Shown one piece after another: positions 20,201-31,900 of a DNA stretch of 64,000 nucleotides. The notes under the pieces are model-generated. The model was given only the letters and a program-made list of their open reading frames with translations. It did no database searches and was not told the origin of the DNA. Both the position numbers and the translations under genes were made by a program. The stretch spans positions 1,488,001-1,552,000 of the forward strand of contig JAGKQI010000045.1 of NCBI GenBank assembly GCA_018806915.1. Direction: 5' to 3'. Source of the stretch: Phytophthora colocasiae. Its lineage: Eukaryota > Oomycota > Peronosporomycetes > Peronosporales > Peronosporaceae. How positions within the stretch are numbered: the stretch's first letter is position 1; every line of letters starts with the position of its first letter.

Positions 20201-21347
20201 AGCAACATACGGGCGTGTCACTTCGGGAGCTTTAGAAATTGCAATCTGTCGAACAGATAAGAGCGTTTAGTCCCAATCAAAAGCACTACAGTAGAAGCAG
20301 AATTTAGGCGTACAAACTTACACTAATAGCGCGCTTCCATTGCTCCTTCTCAAAAGCAGTCCGCGAGCTCAAATGGTTGACGTGATTTCCTTCTGCTATC
20401 ACGCGAAAGCCATTCGGCTTCCCCATATCTTCATCCTCGATGCCTTGTAATTGGATTCGGCCAATAAGTTTTGTGTTCGAAATAAAGTCCTCTCGAGTTT
20501 CATAGAACGCCAGAGTGTCCTCCTCCAGCACGCAATATGTCGCTTTCCAATTCATCAGCACGTCGCTCTTCTTGCTCAAATATCCTTCAAATGAAATATC
20601 CCGATCGGTTCTATAGCGGATAGTATGCGATCGGCCTCGTTCAATAGGTCGGGGTACCGAAAGGGGTTTTGCCACCGGGGCTGATGCGCGCGAAGAAACA
20701 TTCCGTCTAGGTGGTGTCTCCACTGAAGTTGAGGACGAAGAGGGTGGAGTTCGAGTTGGAGGCGTGGAGGGTGCTACTGAAGATGTGTCGGAATCTGTAG
20801 TTCCTTCATGATCACTCTCTTCCAGAAATACCTTGCTAGTGTCTGTTACCCTCGGCTGAGGCCTTTTTGGAGCGCTTCCCGGCTGGATCCGCTGCTGTAA
20901 AATGCTCAGGAACGCTGCCATCCTAGTGCGATGCACTGGGTCTGTGTTCTTAACGGTGATCCCGATCTGTTCTGAGTCATGGAGCTGCTCCAACCTTACC
21001 AGCAAGACTGTTTTAAGCCCATAATTATCTGCGACACTGGCATAGGCCAGCACCACAAACGGAGGCCCTTTTCTCGTCGGGAAAATGACGAGATCTTTCC
21101 CCAGTGTCTTGATGAATTGCTGCTGGAAACTACTATCCGCATCTGTCCCTGACTGTTGCTGTTCCTCTCGAAAGGCTCGAAGCTTGTACTTGGTGAAGGT
21201 GCAGCTAGAACTTACCTGCTGCACAGCGTTCTGCCACAATGTATCGAAGAGCTCTAGTGCCATCCAGGGCTGCTCGATCAGCTCTATCTCCACAGAAACG
21301 TCGTCCTCTTCGTCCAGCGTTAGGTTGCTCTCACGACGGCGAATCAT
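17288..21347 (-). CDS. PH domain - NTF2-like - C2-like - MAP kinase fusion (TEY type)
   Basis: Two minus-strand exons join in frame: 21347-20322 (342 codons) and 20245-17288 (985 residues). The 76-bp intron at 20246-20321 runs GTAAGT...CGACAG, giving 1327 residues. Exon 1 ends in a PH domain (about 250-342: EGYLSKKSDVLMNWKATYCV, final helix FEKEQWKRA). Exon 2 starts with an NTF2/SnoaL-like fold (about 365-450, PFWGQYRRYDGVLLF). Next comes a C2-like region (about 560-790, FYVQILQAQQLHVSEG and FLKVEVFQSRFMLPDELLG). The kinase domain spans about 935-1234, with GAGTYGEV, AIKK, HRDLKPSNIL, DLGLA and the activation motif TEYVVTRWYRAPE. The TEY marks an ERK-type MAP kinase. PH and C2 modules suggest control by membrane lipids (inference). 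It shares an upstream region with the coiled-coil exon at 21772. Confidence 0.88.
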
Positions 21348-21771
21348 GGTACTGCACCGAAAAGATCCGATTCCACGGGAGCCCTAGGGTGCTGTGAGAG
21401 ACAGTAAAGGGTTTAACCGAAGGGAAATGACGTGGAGAAGTCAAACAGCGAAGAGAGAGACACAGAGGAGCCTTGGGGGACACACAAGAAGCGCAGGAAG
21501 AAGGCCAATGCGGACGCCCAAGCCCTTATGTAGGGGCGGAGTCACGTAGTGACAATCACTCTGAAAGTGCAACCAATCACACGATTGGTCCAAAACCACA
21601 TTTTGAGATGGCTACGTCCTGACATGGCTACAATGTAACGGACTTCAACCTGTAGACGGACAAGCATGAAGCAAGAGGTCTGGTATTGCTCTGTATTCTG
21701 TACTGAAGGAAGTGGAACGCAGTAGAAATTTATGTGATCGCTATGTTTTTCTGCCTTTAGTGTGCGTCGTG

Positions 21772-22531
21772 TGCTGTACTTCGCCAGGAGTTGCAGAAAC
21801 TCAAGCAGATTAGTGAGCAGAGAGCGAGACAAGACCATGTACAATGCACCATGATGTTTCAACAGATGCAAGAACTCGTGAAGCTTAACGAGGCGAAGAC
21901 TCGTGGCTGCAACGGCCATGGAACACGTCCAAGTATGGGTGGAAGTGAAAATACAGTAGAGAATATTGTTAGTTCATCGCGGAGTGAAGGCCATATCCAA
22001 CGCTTACAAGCCATCATTGTCCAGCAAGCAGAAGAACTGGAGACACTCCGACGAACGACAGCAAACATAGGTTTATCTGGTAGTCAACTCGAGGAGGGTC
22101 AGAGCGGTCTGAGGCTGCTGTCTGTAAAATGGGAAGAGGGAGATGCTATCGATAGCGAACACGGCATCGAAGTTGACAGTGAGAGACATTTAGCAGCGGA
22201 GAAGTATACGAGCCAACTGCGCAAGCTTCCTTTGACGTCGCTGCATGCACAACTGAAAGGAAAAGATCTCCAGCTACTACATCTTCAGCAGCTAATCAAC
22301 AAAATGGAGAACCGCTTTGGGCAGCTCATTGATCGGAAGCGCTCAATGACCCAGGCATTCCAACAGACTGCAAGAACCCAGCAAGCGCATCTGAAGAAGT
22401 ACTTGGCGTATATTCGCCAACAAACAGAGGAGAAGAAGGCATTGGAACGACAGCTGCGGGAGCTAAAACACTACGTTGATGTGCTGGAGAAGAAATTATT
22501 AGCTCGTACGATAACTAGTGTGCAGCGCTAA
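21772..22531 (+). CDS. Coiled-coil protein, 3' exon; 5' end unknown
   Basis: The open stretch begins right after a TTTAG that could be a splice acceptor and runs about 250 codons to TAA at 22529-22531. The product is rich in Gln, Glu, Lys and Leu with heptad-like spacing (LRQELQKLKQISEQRAR at the start, KKALERQLRELKHYVDVLEK at the end), so it is a coiled coil. There is no ATG at its beginning; the first in-frame ATG is at 21851 (MMFQQMQELVKLNE). I could not find an upstream exon in the 420 bases that separate it from the minus-strand kinase gene. It may be the last exon of a gene with a short first exon, or a fragment. The function is unknown. Confidence 0.55.
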
Positions 22532-23017
22532 TAACCACCCCATATTGCCTAGTAAATCCATGCTGCAGTGTTGACTCAACCGTCAAATTGTTGGCGACAC
22601 TCGACAGAGATACATGGGTACATGTACATGAACGCCAGCGTCATGTGGCGAACGAGACAAGGCTCTGCACGCGAGTTCACTGAGAAGATGTGCACAAGAC
22701 ACAATGCTCGATTTGGCATGCTGAATTGAGCCAATTCATCCCTGTTTCAACGCAGTGATCCTCGTGATTGAATGTACGAAGAGCGTCACTTCATTCTACA
22801 TGTATGAAGTGCGTTCGCAGTGTCACCGGTTGTGTACACGGCGCAGAGTGAGGCTTGAGACGTATCTTTTGGTTGCTTCATTGACGCCTATCCCAAGTCA
22901 ACGAATGGCTTCAGTAGATTTGCCATCGCCGTCGGGGAAGATTCGAGGACTTGAAGGCTATGAGCTTTGAATGGTAATTTGAATACATGTTTCTTGAAAG
23001 CATAATACTACACACAC
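22532..23017. other. Convergent intergenic region
   Basis: No gene is recognised. Its 3' end is presumably the untranslated end of the acyltransferase gene on the minus strand. Confidence 0.45.
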
Positions 23018-24538
23018 TTAGGCCTCAATGCCTAGACGTTTGAGCACGTCCTCCATCGTGTCGTCCTTGTTGATGTTGCAGGCATTCTCACAGATCTTCA
23101 CGTACGCGTTGAAGAGCTCACTGCCGACCTTCTCGTGGACCTTGTGAGCCAGTGAGTAGTTGAAAGAGTTGACGGTCGAGAGCCAAATCGTCGACGATGT
23201 GGCTACGAATGGGATGGCACAGAAGGCGAACATGTCCTCAACCTCAAGCACACCGTTGGAAGCAAGGATGTGCTTCTTCTTATAGATGTAGCGGCCTAGG
23301 TTGGAGATAGTTGCGTCACCCGTGCACGAGCTGGGGATCTTGAAATCACCCAACAGGTCACCGACCTTAGGCTTGATGAGCTTTCGGTCCATGAGGAAGC
23401 ACGGCATGGCCATCTCCAACAGCTTATCGCCCTGCTCTCCCATCTGCTTCTTGGAAGTACGCGCCAAGTCCCAGAACTTCTCGGTCTTCATGTTGACACC
23501 TTCAGTCGCAAGCCACTGGAGCGGGGTGTTGGTCACGTACAGACCCACCTGACGCTCCTCTGCAGGGTTGGGCACACGCTGGCGCATGTTGTAGCAGATA
23601 TCGGCCACGAACCGGAACGGGCCGTCGGTCTCCTCCACGCCCTTCAGCTTGTGGTCGACCTTGCTAGCGTGATAGAATGCCAACACCAGCATCGGGATTA
23701 AAGCTCCTCCAAGCGTGACACCCTCCTCCTTGCACTTACGCAAGGTATCCCGCATGTTGGTCGGGTTACCAGCTTGACTGAGTAGAGTAGTGGTGTTCTG
23801 TTCGAAGGGAATACCAAAGTCCTTCTGGTCTTCACGCGGGGTCAGCACAGGTCGAAACACTTTCATGAAGTTCACGAAGGTGTTTCCGCCCACAATCTCT
23901 ACCATAAGCTTCGAGAAGGGCTTAAGCCACCATGGACCACCGTTGAACCACATGTCGTAGAGCGACGGTCGCAACGGGAACTCGTGCACAGGCTTGACAG
24001 CTTCAATCGAGAGCAGAGCAATGTCCTCAAGGATGTCATTGACGACAATCTGACCCGAGTCACCGTCCGACATGATGTGGTCCGAGAAGACGAAGAAGCG
24101 GGCTTTGTTCTCGGCCTTGTTGACCCACACGGTGAGGTAGAACATGAACTGGGTGAAGCGGTCGTACGGGATGTGGGTCTCACTCTGCACGAACTGGTTC
24201 CAGTTCTTCCATGCCGCGAGGTCTTCGTTCGAGTTGGAAATCTCACGAACGCGCAGAAGTTTCTTGGTAGCGACATCGTCCAGTGAGATCTTGGGCTGAA
24301 CTTCCGCCATGAACTCCTCGTCCTTCAGGACCAAAGCTCGAAGACGTGGGTGGCGGTTGAAAGTGCGCATGACAGCGGTTGGTAGGAACTTGAGCAGTTG
24401 GTCCATGTCGCCACTGATAGCGATAGCGTGGCAACACTTGACCGACACATCGGGTTCAGCAATACCGAAGCGCTCAATAGCACGCAGCGGGAAGCGGCGC
24501 TTCTCACTGACAACGTCTTGGTTCGAGTACCAGCTCAT
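23018..24538 (-). CDS. Putative CoA-dependent acyltransferase / condensation-domain protein
   Basis: The 506-residue, intron-free product resembles the alcohol-acetyltransferase and condensation-domain superfamily. The key feature is HIMSD within FSDHIMSDGDSG at about residue 155, the HxxxD catalytic motif placed where this fold has it. The early part has LRALVL after a strand-helix unit, and the later part has GGALIPMLVLAF, as in the second lobe. There is no signal peptide or membrane segment, so a soluble cytosolic enzyme is likely. The acyl donor and acceptor cannot be read from the sequence. A family role in ester, lipid or secondary-metabolite assembly is possible. The ATG at 24538 gives MSWYSNQDVVSE; upstream sequence is not coding. 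The copia element lies 530 bases upstream. Confidence 0.72.
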   Translation of the reverse strand: MSWYSNQDVVSEKRRFPLRAIERFGIAEPDVSVKCCHAIAISGDMDQLLKFLPTAVMRTFNRHPRLRALVLKDEEFMAEVQPKISLDDVATKKLLRVREISNSNEDLAAWKNWNQFVQSETHIPYDRFTQFMFYLTVWVNKAENKARFFVFSDHIMSDGDSGQIVVNDILEDIALLSIEAVKPVHEFPLRPSLYDMWFNGGPWWLKPFSKLMVEIVGGNTFVNFMKVFRPVLTPREDQKDFGIPFEQNTTTLLSQAGNPTNMRDTLRKCKEEGVTLGGALIPMLVLAFYHASKVDHKLKGVEETDGPFRFVADICYNMRQRVPNPAEERQVGLYVTNTPLQWLATEGVNMKTEKFWDLARTSKKQMGEQGDKLLEMAMPCFLMDRKLIKPKVGDLLGDFKIPSSCTGDATISNLGRYIYKKKHILASNGVLEVEDMFAFCAIPFVATSSTIWLSTVNSFNYSLAHKVHEKVGSELFNAYVKICENACNINKDDTMEDVLKRLGIEA

Positions 24539-24796
24539 GGAAGGGAGTCTTCGGGGTTTGCAGGCAAATTCCGTTGTGGCCGATCGATAGAGCTTCTATT
24601 AGAGGGGGTTTGCCTCCAGGCACAGCTGGGCGGGATGGATGAAGTTCCCGAGGTGGTGCTGCAGAGATTGGCTGGTGCACGAGAGCATGTCGGGCTCAGA
24701 TACGTGGAGGTCCATGGCTTCGGTCTCTTCTGTTGCTGTATCCGTTGCTCGTCATACTGTACAAGTCGCATTGTATGTGCCATGCATGAGCAATGC

Positions 24797-24823
24797 TGTG
24801 TCATGCTCATTGAGCATGACACA
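24797..24823. repeat. Perfect 13-bp inverted repeat with 1-bp centre
   Basis: TGTGTCATGCTCA is followed by T and its exact inverse complement. It lies 259 bases upstream of the acyltransferase ATG. It could be a binding site for a dimeric protein or a relic of a transposon end; the sequence does not decide. Confidence 0.8.
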
Positions 24824-25070
24824 TTTGGGATAGGCGCTGCAAGTGATCAGAAATCGCTTACAAGGATGGGGAAGTGGGTGTTCGAACGAAAAAGTATCTT
24901 TGCCGACAAGTACGGCAATTTCCTTCAAAGGATCACCATAACCAAAGGTATCGAACCTCCATCTTCACGCAGTCCAAAAGGCATCGGTTGACGAGGTGTT
25001 GGCACGCGTGAATCGTCGAGGAAGCGTTGTCAACTTGTGTAGCCAAGTGTCACAAGTACCTTACAGAGAC

Positions 25071-25349
25071 TGTTGCGGGGAACTTGGGCGCAGCTTGAAG
25101 GAAGTAGGGTAGAAGAGAGAAAAAGAAGAAGTAAGATTAATGTTTAAGAAAGTAGATAGCTACTTACTAGAAAATAGTATGCGGCATTCAGAAACGTAGT
25201 CTAGAATTGCCGCTACCATTCATCGTACTGATGTCACAGACATTTTAGTACATTATTTATTAGAGTCAAAAGTACCGTGTCTCTTCGTTATTAGTTTATA
25301 GAAGACACGGTGTAGAGGTGGTCCCTGTGAACGAGCCCTAACCTCAACA
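25071..25349 (-). repeat. Copia 3' LTR
   Basis: On the plus strand it starts TGTTGCGGGGAACTTGGG and ends CCTAACCTCAACA. Compared by eye over its full 279 bases with 33770-34048, no difference was found. Confidence 0.93.
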
Positions 25350-25494
25350 GCCTCCCTGGATCGACATCAGGGAACATCATTGGATAATAAAATATACGTG
25401 TTTTGATTGGTCTGTTAAAACCCTTTTAAAAGTGTTCAGTCAATCCACAAAATGGCTACACGAAATCAAGTATTTTTCGTTTTTGAAGCTCCTA

Positions 25495-27415
25495 CCGTAA
25501 AAATCGGATTCAGTAAGACAAATTGATTCAGTGCGACAGCCGTAAAAACACCAAGCGGTTGTGCAGAAAATGGTGACAAACCCATCGCGATGAAGGTTTC
25601 ACCCCGTCCGAGGAATCTTAAAATATAAAATCAATATTAATAAAGTAAACTACATGCAAATGATCATTGTTTAATCGAATTAAGCATCTTGCACTAACGG
25701 TGCATCTGCCACTATGCTAGCCACACGGAAACGCCCGTCTTGATCGCGGGGCCCCGTTGGAATCACCCCCGCCCGCGCAAACCCCTTCACGATTGTTTCG
25801 GGCTTGACAGCGTTCCAGGCTTCGACAACGAAGCGAGATGATGACGCCCGCTTCTCCGATGTCGAAGCCGGGAATGGATTGTCCAGATGGTGCTCGAGAT
25901 ACAGTCTCCTATAGAAGAGAATTGCGCACCATGTTAAAACTATGCATTATTTCATACCAAAGTAAACGTACCGAAATGCATCTTTGAATGGCTTCATAAC
26001 TGCCACGTCCATTGGCTGACACAAGCCCGTGATGCCTGGCGGAACGAACTGCACCTGCGTGCAACACTGGTCGAGTGCCTCCCTCACTGAGGCCATTTTG
26101 TGGACTTTAAGGCTGTCCAAAAGCAGCAGTTGGCAACCTTGGACACTAGGTTTCCAAACCTATTTTATCAACAAAGTTCAGTTAAATAAAATAATCTTTT
26201 TAAATAAAACCGCTAAACTTTACCCGTTCAATCCACTCTTTCATCACCACCTCATTGCAAACGCCTTCTTTTGGACTGTATGCTGGCCCAGGGGAACCAA
26301 ACATTGGATTCCAAACCTCCTGGGATACAGGCCCCCCTGGGATACCAGCAAACACGATCAGCGGGGGCAATTTGATTCCCGTCGCTGATGCAGTAAGAAA
26401 AACGGATGCTCTAAAACCGTTGATTTCACTACCTGTAAGTCAAAAACAATGCATAGCAATTAAAATTTCTCCTCCAAAAGTAACATAATTATAAATGTAC
26501 CTTGCTGGACGTCCACAGTTGGGCTTCCAATGAAATCGATTGTTGTCTTTCCGGCCATATCTATGTAAATGGCTGTTTGGTCCATATTGAACACGGCGGC
26601 CAGCTTGGCATCACCACGCTCTGCAGAAAGGATACCGTCTTCCTCTATGACATGTTGAATTGACTTAGCAAATACGTTTGCAACGAGCTATTTAGCACAG
26701 AAAAAAGTAAGTTTAGATCGTTAAAACATTAAATTTTAAAATATTACCTCCATGTCTGGGCGCTTCTTTCTACCCTTGTGCGTGATCCGTCGGATTGACA
26801 GGCGATTGCGTTTTAAAAAGCGTTTTAGGAAGGAGATGTTTCCACCCCGAGTGCGCATTTTGAAATTTTGAAATGCTCTGGGTCGTATCGAGCCAACATT
26901 AGCAGCAGACACTCCATAGATACACAAAGATATCGATTTTTACGCATCTCTACAATCCAAGTGAGCAATCTAAATAGGAAAGTTAGTGTCGGGAGCATAC
27001 ACTGCGCAAAAAAATAAAACTTACTTTTTCTCCAACTCAGGGTTTCTGATGTACATGGTTTTTTGGCGAGAGATGTAGTATTTATTGGGAGCATCCCGTG
27101 CGGCCGTTGCAATGACTGATTCTTGACATTTCCAGCGGTACCACGTCGAGCGGTGGACGCCGACAGCTACTGCTGCAGCAGTCACAGTCGTCGCCCCGCG
27201 GTCAAGTGCTTTGAGCTTAACTTTATTCTTGTTTTTTGGACGGCGCATCGTTGAGAATGCGGGAGTGGGGATGGATGGCATCGAGCCGCCAACACAGAGT
27301 GAATGGTGCTGCGCGATTCAAACTTTTTACTACTCGTAAAAAGCATAGCCTTTTTATGATATTTATATAAGCTGTAGCCTTTTTACCTCTGTCTCATTGA
27401 ATCCGATTTTTACGG
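25495..27415 (-). mobile_element. Pogo-like (Tc1/mariner superfamily) DNA transposon
   Basis: The block begins CCGTAAAAATCGGATTCAG and ends with its near-exact inverse complement CTCATTGAATCCGATTTTTACGG (27393-27415). TA lies on both sides (25493-25494 and 27416-27417). It encodes a DDE transposase on the minus strand across most of its 1921 bp. It lies between the copia pol end and 3' LTR, so it entered after the retrotransposon or came with it as part of older nested material. Confidence 0.9.
25680..27281 (-). CDS. DDE_1/pogo-type transposase, intron-containing, one frameshift
   Basis: The minus-strand product starts at 27281 with a helix-turn-helix region (KLKALDRGATTVTAAAVAVG, VHRSTWYRWK). 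Later exons carry FLKRNRLSIRRITHKGRK, the first catalytic Asp in FNMDQTAIYIDMAGK, the GIKLPPLIVFAGIPGG segment, the second Asp in LLLLDSLKVHKM and the third in GLCQPMDVAVMKPFKDAF. It ends FRVASIVADAPLVQDA and a TAA at 25680. Introns are visible as GTAAGT...TTTAG (near 27025-26970), GTAATA...AATAG (near 26750-26690) and others of similar size. One frameshift lies near 26865-26850. All three acidic residues are present, so it is close to intact. Such enzymes cut and paste elements at TA sites. Confidence 0.82.
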
Positions 27416-27417
27416 TA

Positions 27418-28984
27418 GAGGCCCTACAGCCAAACGGAGACCGGATTTGGACTCTTCTCGCCAGGGCGGTTTTCTGGCGAGGTGGAGTCCAAATCACCAT
27501 TCGGCCACCTGGGCATCAGGTGGCAGATTTAAAAATGAGGTGTAAGTGCAAAACGAATTAAGTTTTAGAGTGATAGATTTTAAGAGTACGATTGTTGAAG
27601 TGGGACGATACATGTGGCTGTCTTATCCGCACGTGCGTGGCAGAGCAGCATAACCTTTTGGCTACAGACCAAACATTTAAGAAAAGCATGTTGATATGCT
27701 GTCAGCAGGTCTCAATCGTGCTTTGTGCGGCTAGGCGGAACCTACATGCTTCTGTGTGTCCACTGAGCAGCTCATTTCCACTTCTGCGCCTTCTAGCATA
27801 CCTCAGCATCTCGACATCCTGCACAGCGTCTCGTCAAAGTTTCTTCGGCTAGTTCTCCATCTTAACTGCCAGTACAACGTCTCGTGAAAGTCTCTTCGGC
27901 TAGTTCAGCATCTATACTGCCAGTACAGCGTCTCAAGAAAGTCTCATTGGATATTTCAGCAGCTTCTGAAGTTTGTAAGCAGTTTCCTGAGCAAGAAGTG
28001 ATCGACTACCGTTCTTTGAACACCTTAGCACTGAGTTTTGCGCCTTTCAGTGACGTTTGGAGCATTGTTTCTGTTTGCCAGTGGCGAGTGGAGCATTCTT
28101 GTGGTTATTTGAATTTGCTAGTGGCTTCTGGAGCATTAAATTCACTGCCGTGGACTGTGATTGGTGTCTATTTCATTGCAACTATTGTACGTGTATGGGT
28201 TAGCCTGCGTTGATCTGGCAGATTGGTCTGGGGTTCCGTTATCAAACGCCAGCCCCGGAGATCATGCCTAGGTCTGCCCAGGTTAGCCGTATGCATTGTA
28301 CGGTAGTTCAATAATTAGCTTTGAGGACCCAAGACATCTACTCAACTGAATGTAACAGCAAGAAATTCAACATGCATTTCCGCGACTCCATTGCCTGTAA
28401 TCGTCGATTCTACGACTACAGGTACCGAACTTGGTCAAGACCTTTCTCGTGGCATATCATGGAAAAAATTTCGGGCTTTTGTATTGCAATTACATATAGC
28501 TGGTTCGAGACTATCATTGGAGGAAATTGAGTTCAACAGGCACCGTACTGGACACCGAGGTGTCGATGCCATAGCACGGTTGCCCTTAGAGGACGGTGTC
28601 TATTTGGTTGCTGCCAGCAACACTTTGGCAGTTGGACATGCATTTGTCCTCCAGGTCCGTGGTGCCCAGAAGACAGTTTTGGACGACTCGTCTCAGCGGC
28701 CTTTGGACAACTAACATAGTGATGTTCGTTCGTAAAGTTGCACTTTTAGATTAAATTCTAAATATATTTCATTCTTGTTTCTTCACATTTTGTTCTATTG
28801 TAAATGTAAATGTAAATGTAAATTTGGCGGCTGTGTGCCAGGGAAAACTCTTTGAGTATAAAACCTTACCGTAAGTAAATGAGAAAACCTTTTACTGTTA
28901 AAGTTCTTAAAGGGAAAAACTCATGTTACTACGTGACTCTTTATTAGTTGTGAAGTAATATATGAAATGATGAAATTTATCGTG
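27418..28984. other. Unexplained insert inside the copia element
   Basis: About 1.57 kb separates the pogo element from the end of copia pol and is not expected in a copia element. It holds a plus-strand array of three degenerate units near 27800-27960 (GTACAGCGTCTC and TCTTCGGCTAGTTC words repeated every 50-57 bp), several short plus-strand frames, and the four-copy word TGTAAA at about 28799-28822. The best frame (28360-28714) has natural composition and contains EDGVYLVAAS and VGHAFVLQVRG. A Gly-His-hydrophobic word like this can be the His site of a cysteine-protease-like fold, but I cannot confirm it. I found no clear inverted repeats bounding the insert. Confidence 0.5.
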
Positions 28985-28998
28985 TATTTTAAAGTAGG

Positions 28999-31900
28999 CT
29001 TAACTGTTAAGTTTAGCAAGAGAGTGCATACCTAACTTGTTTCTTAAGTCTCGAAATTGATGCTTATCAAGCGCTTTAGTAAAAATGTCTGCTACCATTG
29101 ATTTGGTGTTGCAGTATACAATACTAAATTCATGTCGCTCAACCTTCTCTTGTACAAAATGATATCGAATATCAATATGCTTCGATCTCCCGTGTAATTC
29201 CGGATTATTCGAGATCTTAATACAGCTTTGATTGTCTTCTTGAATCTTGACTGCTTTTGAGGTTAAGAATCCAAATTCTTTGAGCAGTAGCTTAAGAAAA
29301 ATTAACTCCTGCATGCAGTGACATAGTGCAATGTATTCTGCTTCTGTTGTCGAGAGCACAACTGTGTGGTGCTTCCTCGAAAGCCAGGAGATTGGGCTGT
29401 GGTCTACCATAGTGATGTAGCCACCAACAGAGCGTCTTGTGTCAGGGCAATTGGCATAGTCTGAATCAGTGTACGCCATGAGGTGGTCTGCAAGGTTTGC
29501 TGCATTGACCAGCTTTGACCACTCCCAGTAAGAGACCAAGGTCGTCTGTACCTGAGAGGTACTTAAGCCCTCTAATCACTGCTTTCCAGTGTTCCTGTCC
29601 AGGATTAGCAAGGAATTGGCTGACATCGCGCATGTAGAATGCTAGATCGGGTCTTGTGCCAACCATGAGATACATGACACTACCTACAACTTCACGGTAG
29701 GGAATACCTTCCATTTGCTCTTTTTCAAGTTGTGTATTTGGTTGCATTTGAGTTGTAAGTTTGGCATTACGGTCTGATGGAGTTGCCACTGGATATGTTA
29801 CAAGGTTTTTAAAGCGATCTAACACTGTGCGTGCATACTTGCGTTGGTGGATAAATATCGTTCGAGCTTCGCGGTTTCGTTCGATTGACCAGCCGAGAAT
29901 GTACTTCACCTCCCCTAAATCTGTCATGGAGAATCTTTTGTTCAAGGCAGATTTGATCCTGACATACGAGGTTGACAGTTGGTGCAATGATCAGTAAGTC
30001 ATCAACATAGACTGCTACGTAACATGTCTCGCCTTCGAGTGTTGCCATGAAAACACATCGATCTTTAATCAGTTTGTGGAATCCAAGGCTTTCCAAGAAA
30101 GCGGACAAGGTTTGATACCAGATACGAGGTGCCTGTTTGAGACCGTAAAGACTTTTGAGAAGTTTACAAACGAGGCCTTCCTTTCCAGGAACTACAAACC
30201 CTTCTGGTTGTTTCATATATATTTCCTCGTCAAGGGTTCCGTTGAGAAACGCTGTCTTGACATCCATCTGGTGAATTTCAAAGTCAAGAAGAGCTGCAAT
30301 CGTTAGTAGCAGGCGTAGGACTTCCATACGGATGACGGGGCAAATATCTCATTGTAATCAACGCCATATTGCTGTAAGAAGCCTTTAATAACTAACCGAG
30401 CTTTAAAGCGATCGATTTCTCCTGAGCCAGTGTATTTAACAACAAAGACCCACCGGTTTTGGAGTACTTTGCGGTTATTGGGAGGAGGAACCAGGATCCA
30501 CGTCTGGTTGGTCATTAGGGACTGGTATTCCGAGTCAGCAGCTGCGTGCCACTTATTTGCGTAAGACGAGCGCATCGCCGCATGGTACGTTTTGGTTCCG
30601 GCACATGACGAATTGCAAGTAGGCTAAGAACAAGACATGTGCGTTCCTCGACTTCCTGGATGTCTTCAAGGGAGTTTAACGCGCCTAGATTGATTTCTTC
30701 GTCATACCGTGGGCGTTTCACACTTGTGGTCGACGGTTGTGACGGCGTCTCCGTAACAAAAGAGTATGTCAAGACGCCACGTTCCAGAGCCTCCCCAAGA
30801 GAAGGAAGCTGGTTCGAAGCGGAAGTAGATGCAGATTGTGGTTCTACAACTGAGTTACCTGGAGATTCAGGCTGGGATGGATAGGCTTGTGTTTCCGATG
30901 GAACAAATGCTGGAAGTTCGTCAGCAATAATAGGCGCTTCGGTTAGGTGATCCGGTAGCTGGAGCGGTCCCGACGTTACCTCAATATTTTCAATAGTCGG
31001 AAAGTCAATCTCATTGAAAACCACATCTCGACTGTAAACGACACCATGGGTTTTGACATCCATGAGTCGATATCCTTTCTTGTGCTCGGGAATTCCGAGA
31101 TAGATACACAGTTTGGCACGGGGATCAAGTTTGTCCCTGTAGATGTCGTTGATATGGACATACGCAGCACAGCCAAACACTTTCAGATATTGAACAGTCG
31201 GCTTTCGATTGTACCACAATTCAAACGGTGTGCAATCCTGTGTGTTAGCGCTTGGTGTCATGTTGAGGAGTGTCGTAACATGTGTAACACATTCTGCCCA
31301 GAGTGGTTTGGGGAGCGAGGCATCTAACAGGAGCGCTCGTACACGTTCCATGATTGTGCGCATGCGGCGTTCCGCAACACCATTCTGTTGTGGTGTATAA
31401 GCATTGGTAAATTGAGCGTGCGTTCCATACTTAGAAAAATAACGCGTCCCAGTTTCTCGTACTCTTTAGCGTTGTCAGCCTGCAAGGCCTGGATGTCCAC
31501 ATCCTGCGGTGGCAAGAGATATTCAAGAGTATGAACATCACTTCGGAATATATTCAAAGCTTTCATGCGAAAGTCTTTGTAGCATGAGTAGAGTTCACTA
31601 CGTGCCTTCATCGGATAGGTAAACATGTAGCGACTGAAGTCGTCAATGAATACGACGAAGTAGCGGCAGCCGCCAAGGCTAGGGACGGGAAGAGGGCCAC
31701 AAATATCAGAGTGAACTTTATGTAAGGGGCTAGTAGAGCGTTCAACATGTCTATTGGATGGAAAAGGAGCGCGGTGTGACTTCGCGTAAGTACATGCTGT
31801 GCAAAAGAAAGAATCTGGTCTAACTACAGCTGGTGCATCCAGTCCATGAAGAGCTTGGTCTTTAGTGAGTGCCTGTAAAACACGGATGTTAGGATGACCA

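Noticed and set aside
28799..28822. TGTAAA repeats as a telomere-like or satellite array
   Set aside because: Only four copies are present, too short to call more than a simple repeat.
25367..28855. CAGGGAA at both ends of the extra copia block as a target duplication
   Set aside because: The seven bases match, but no inverted repeats adjoin them; a chance match is likely.
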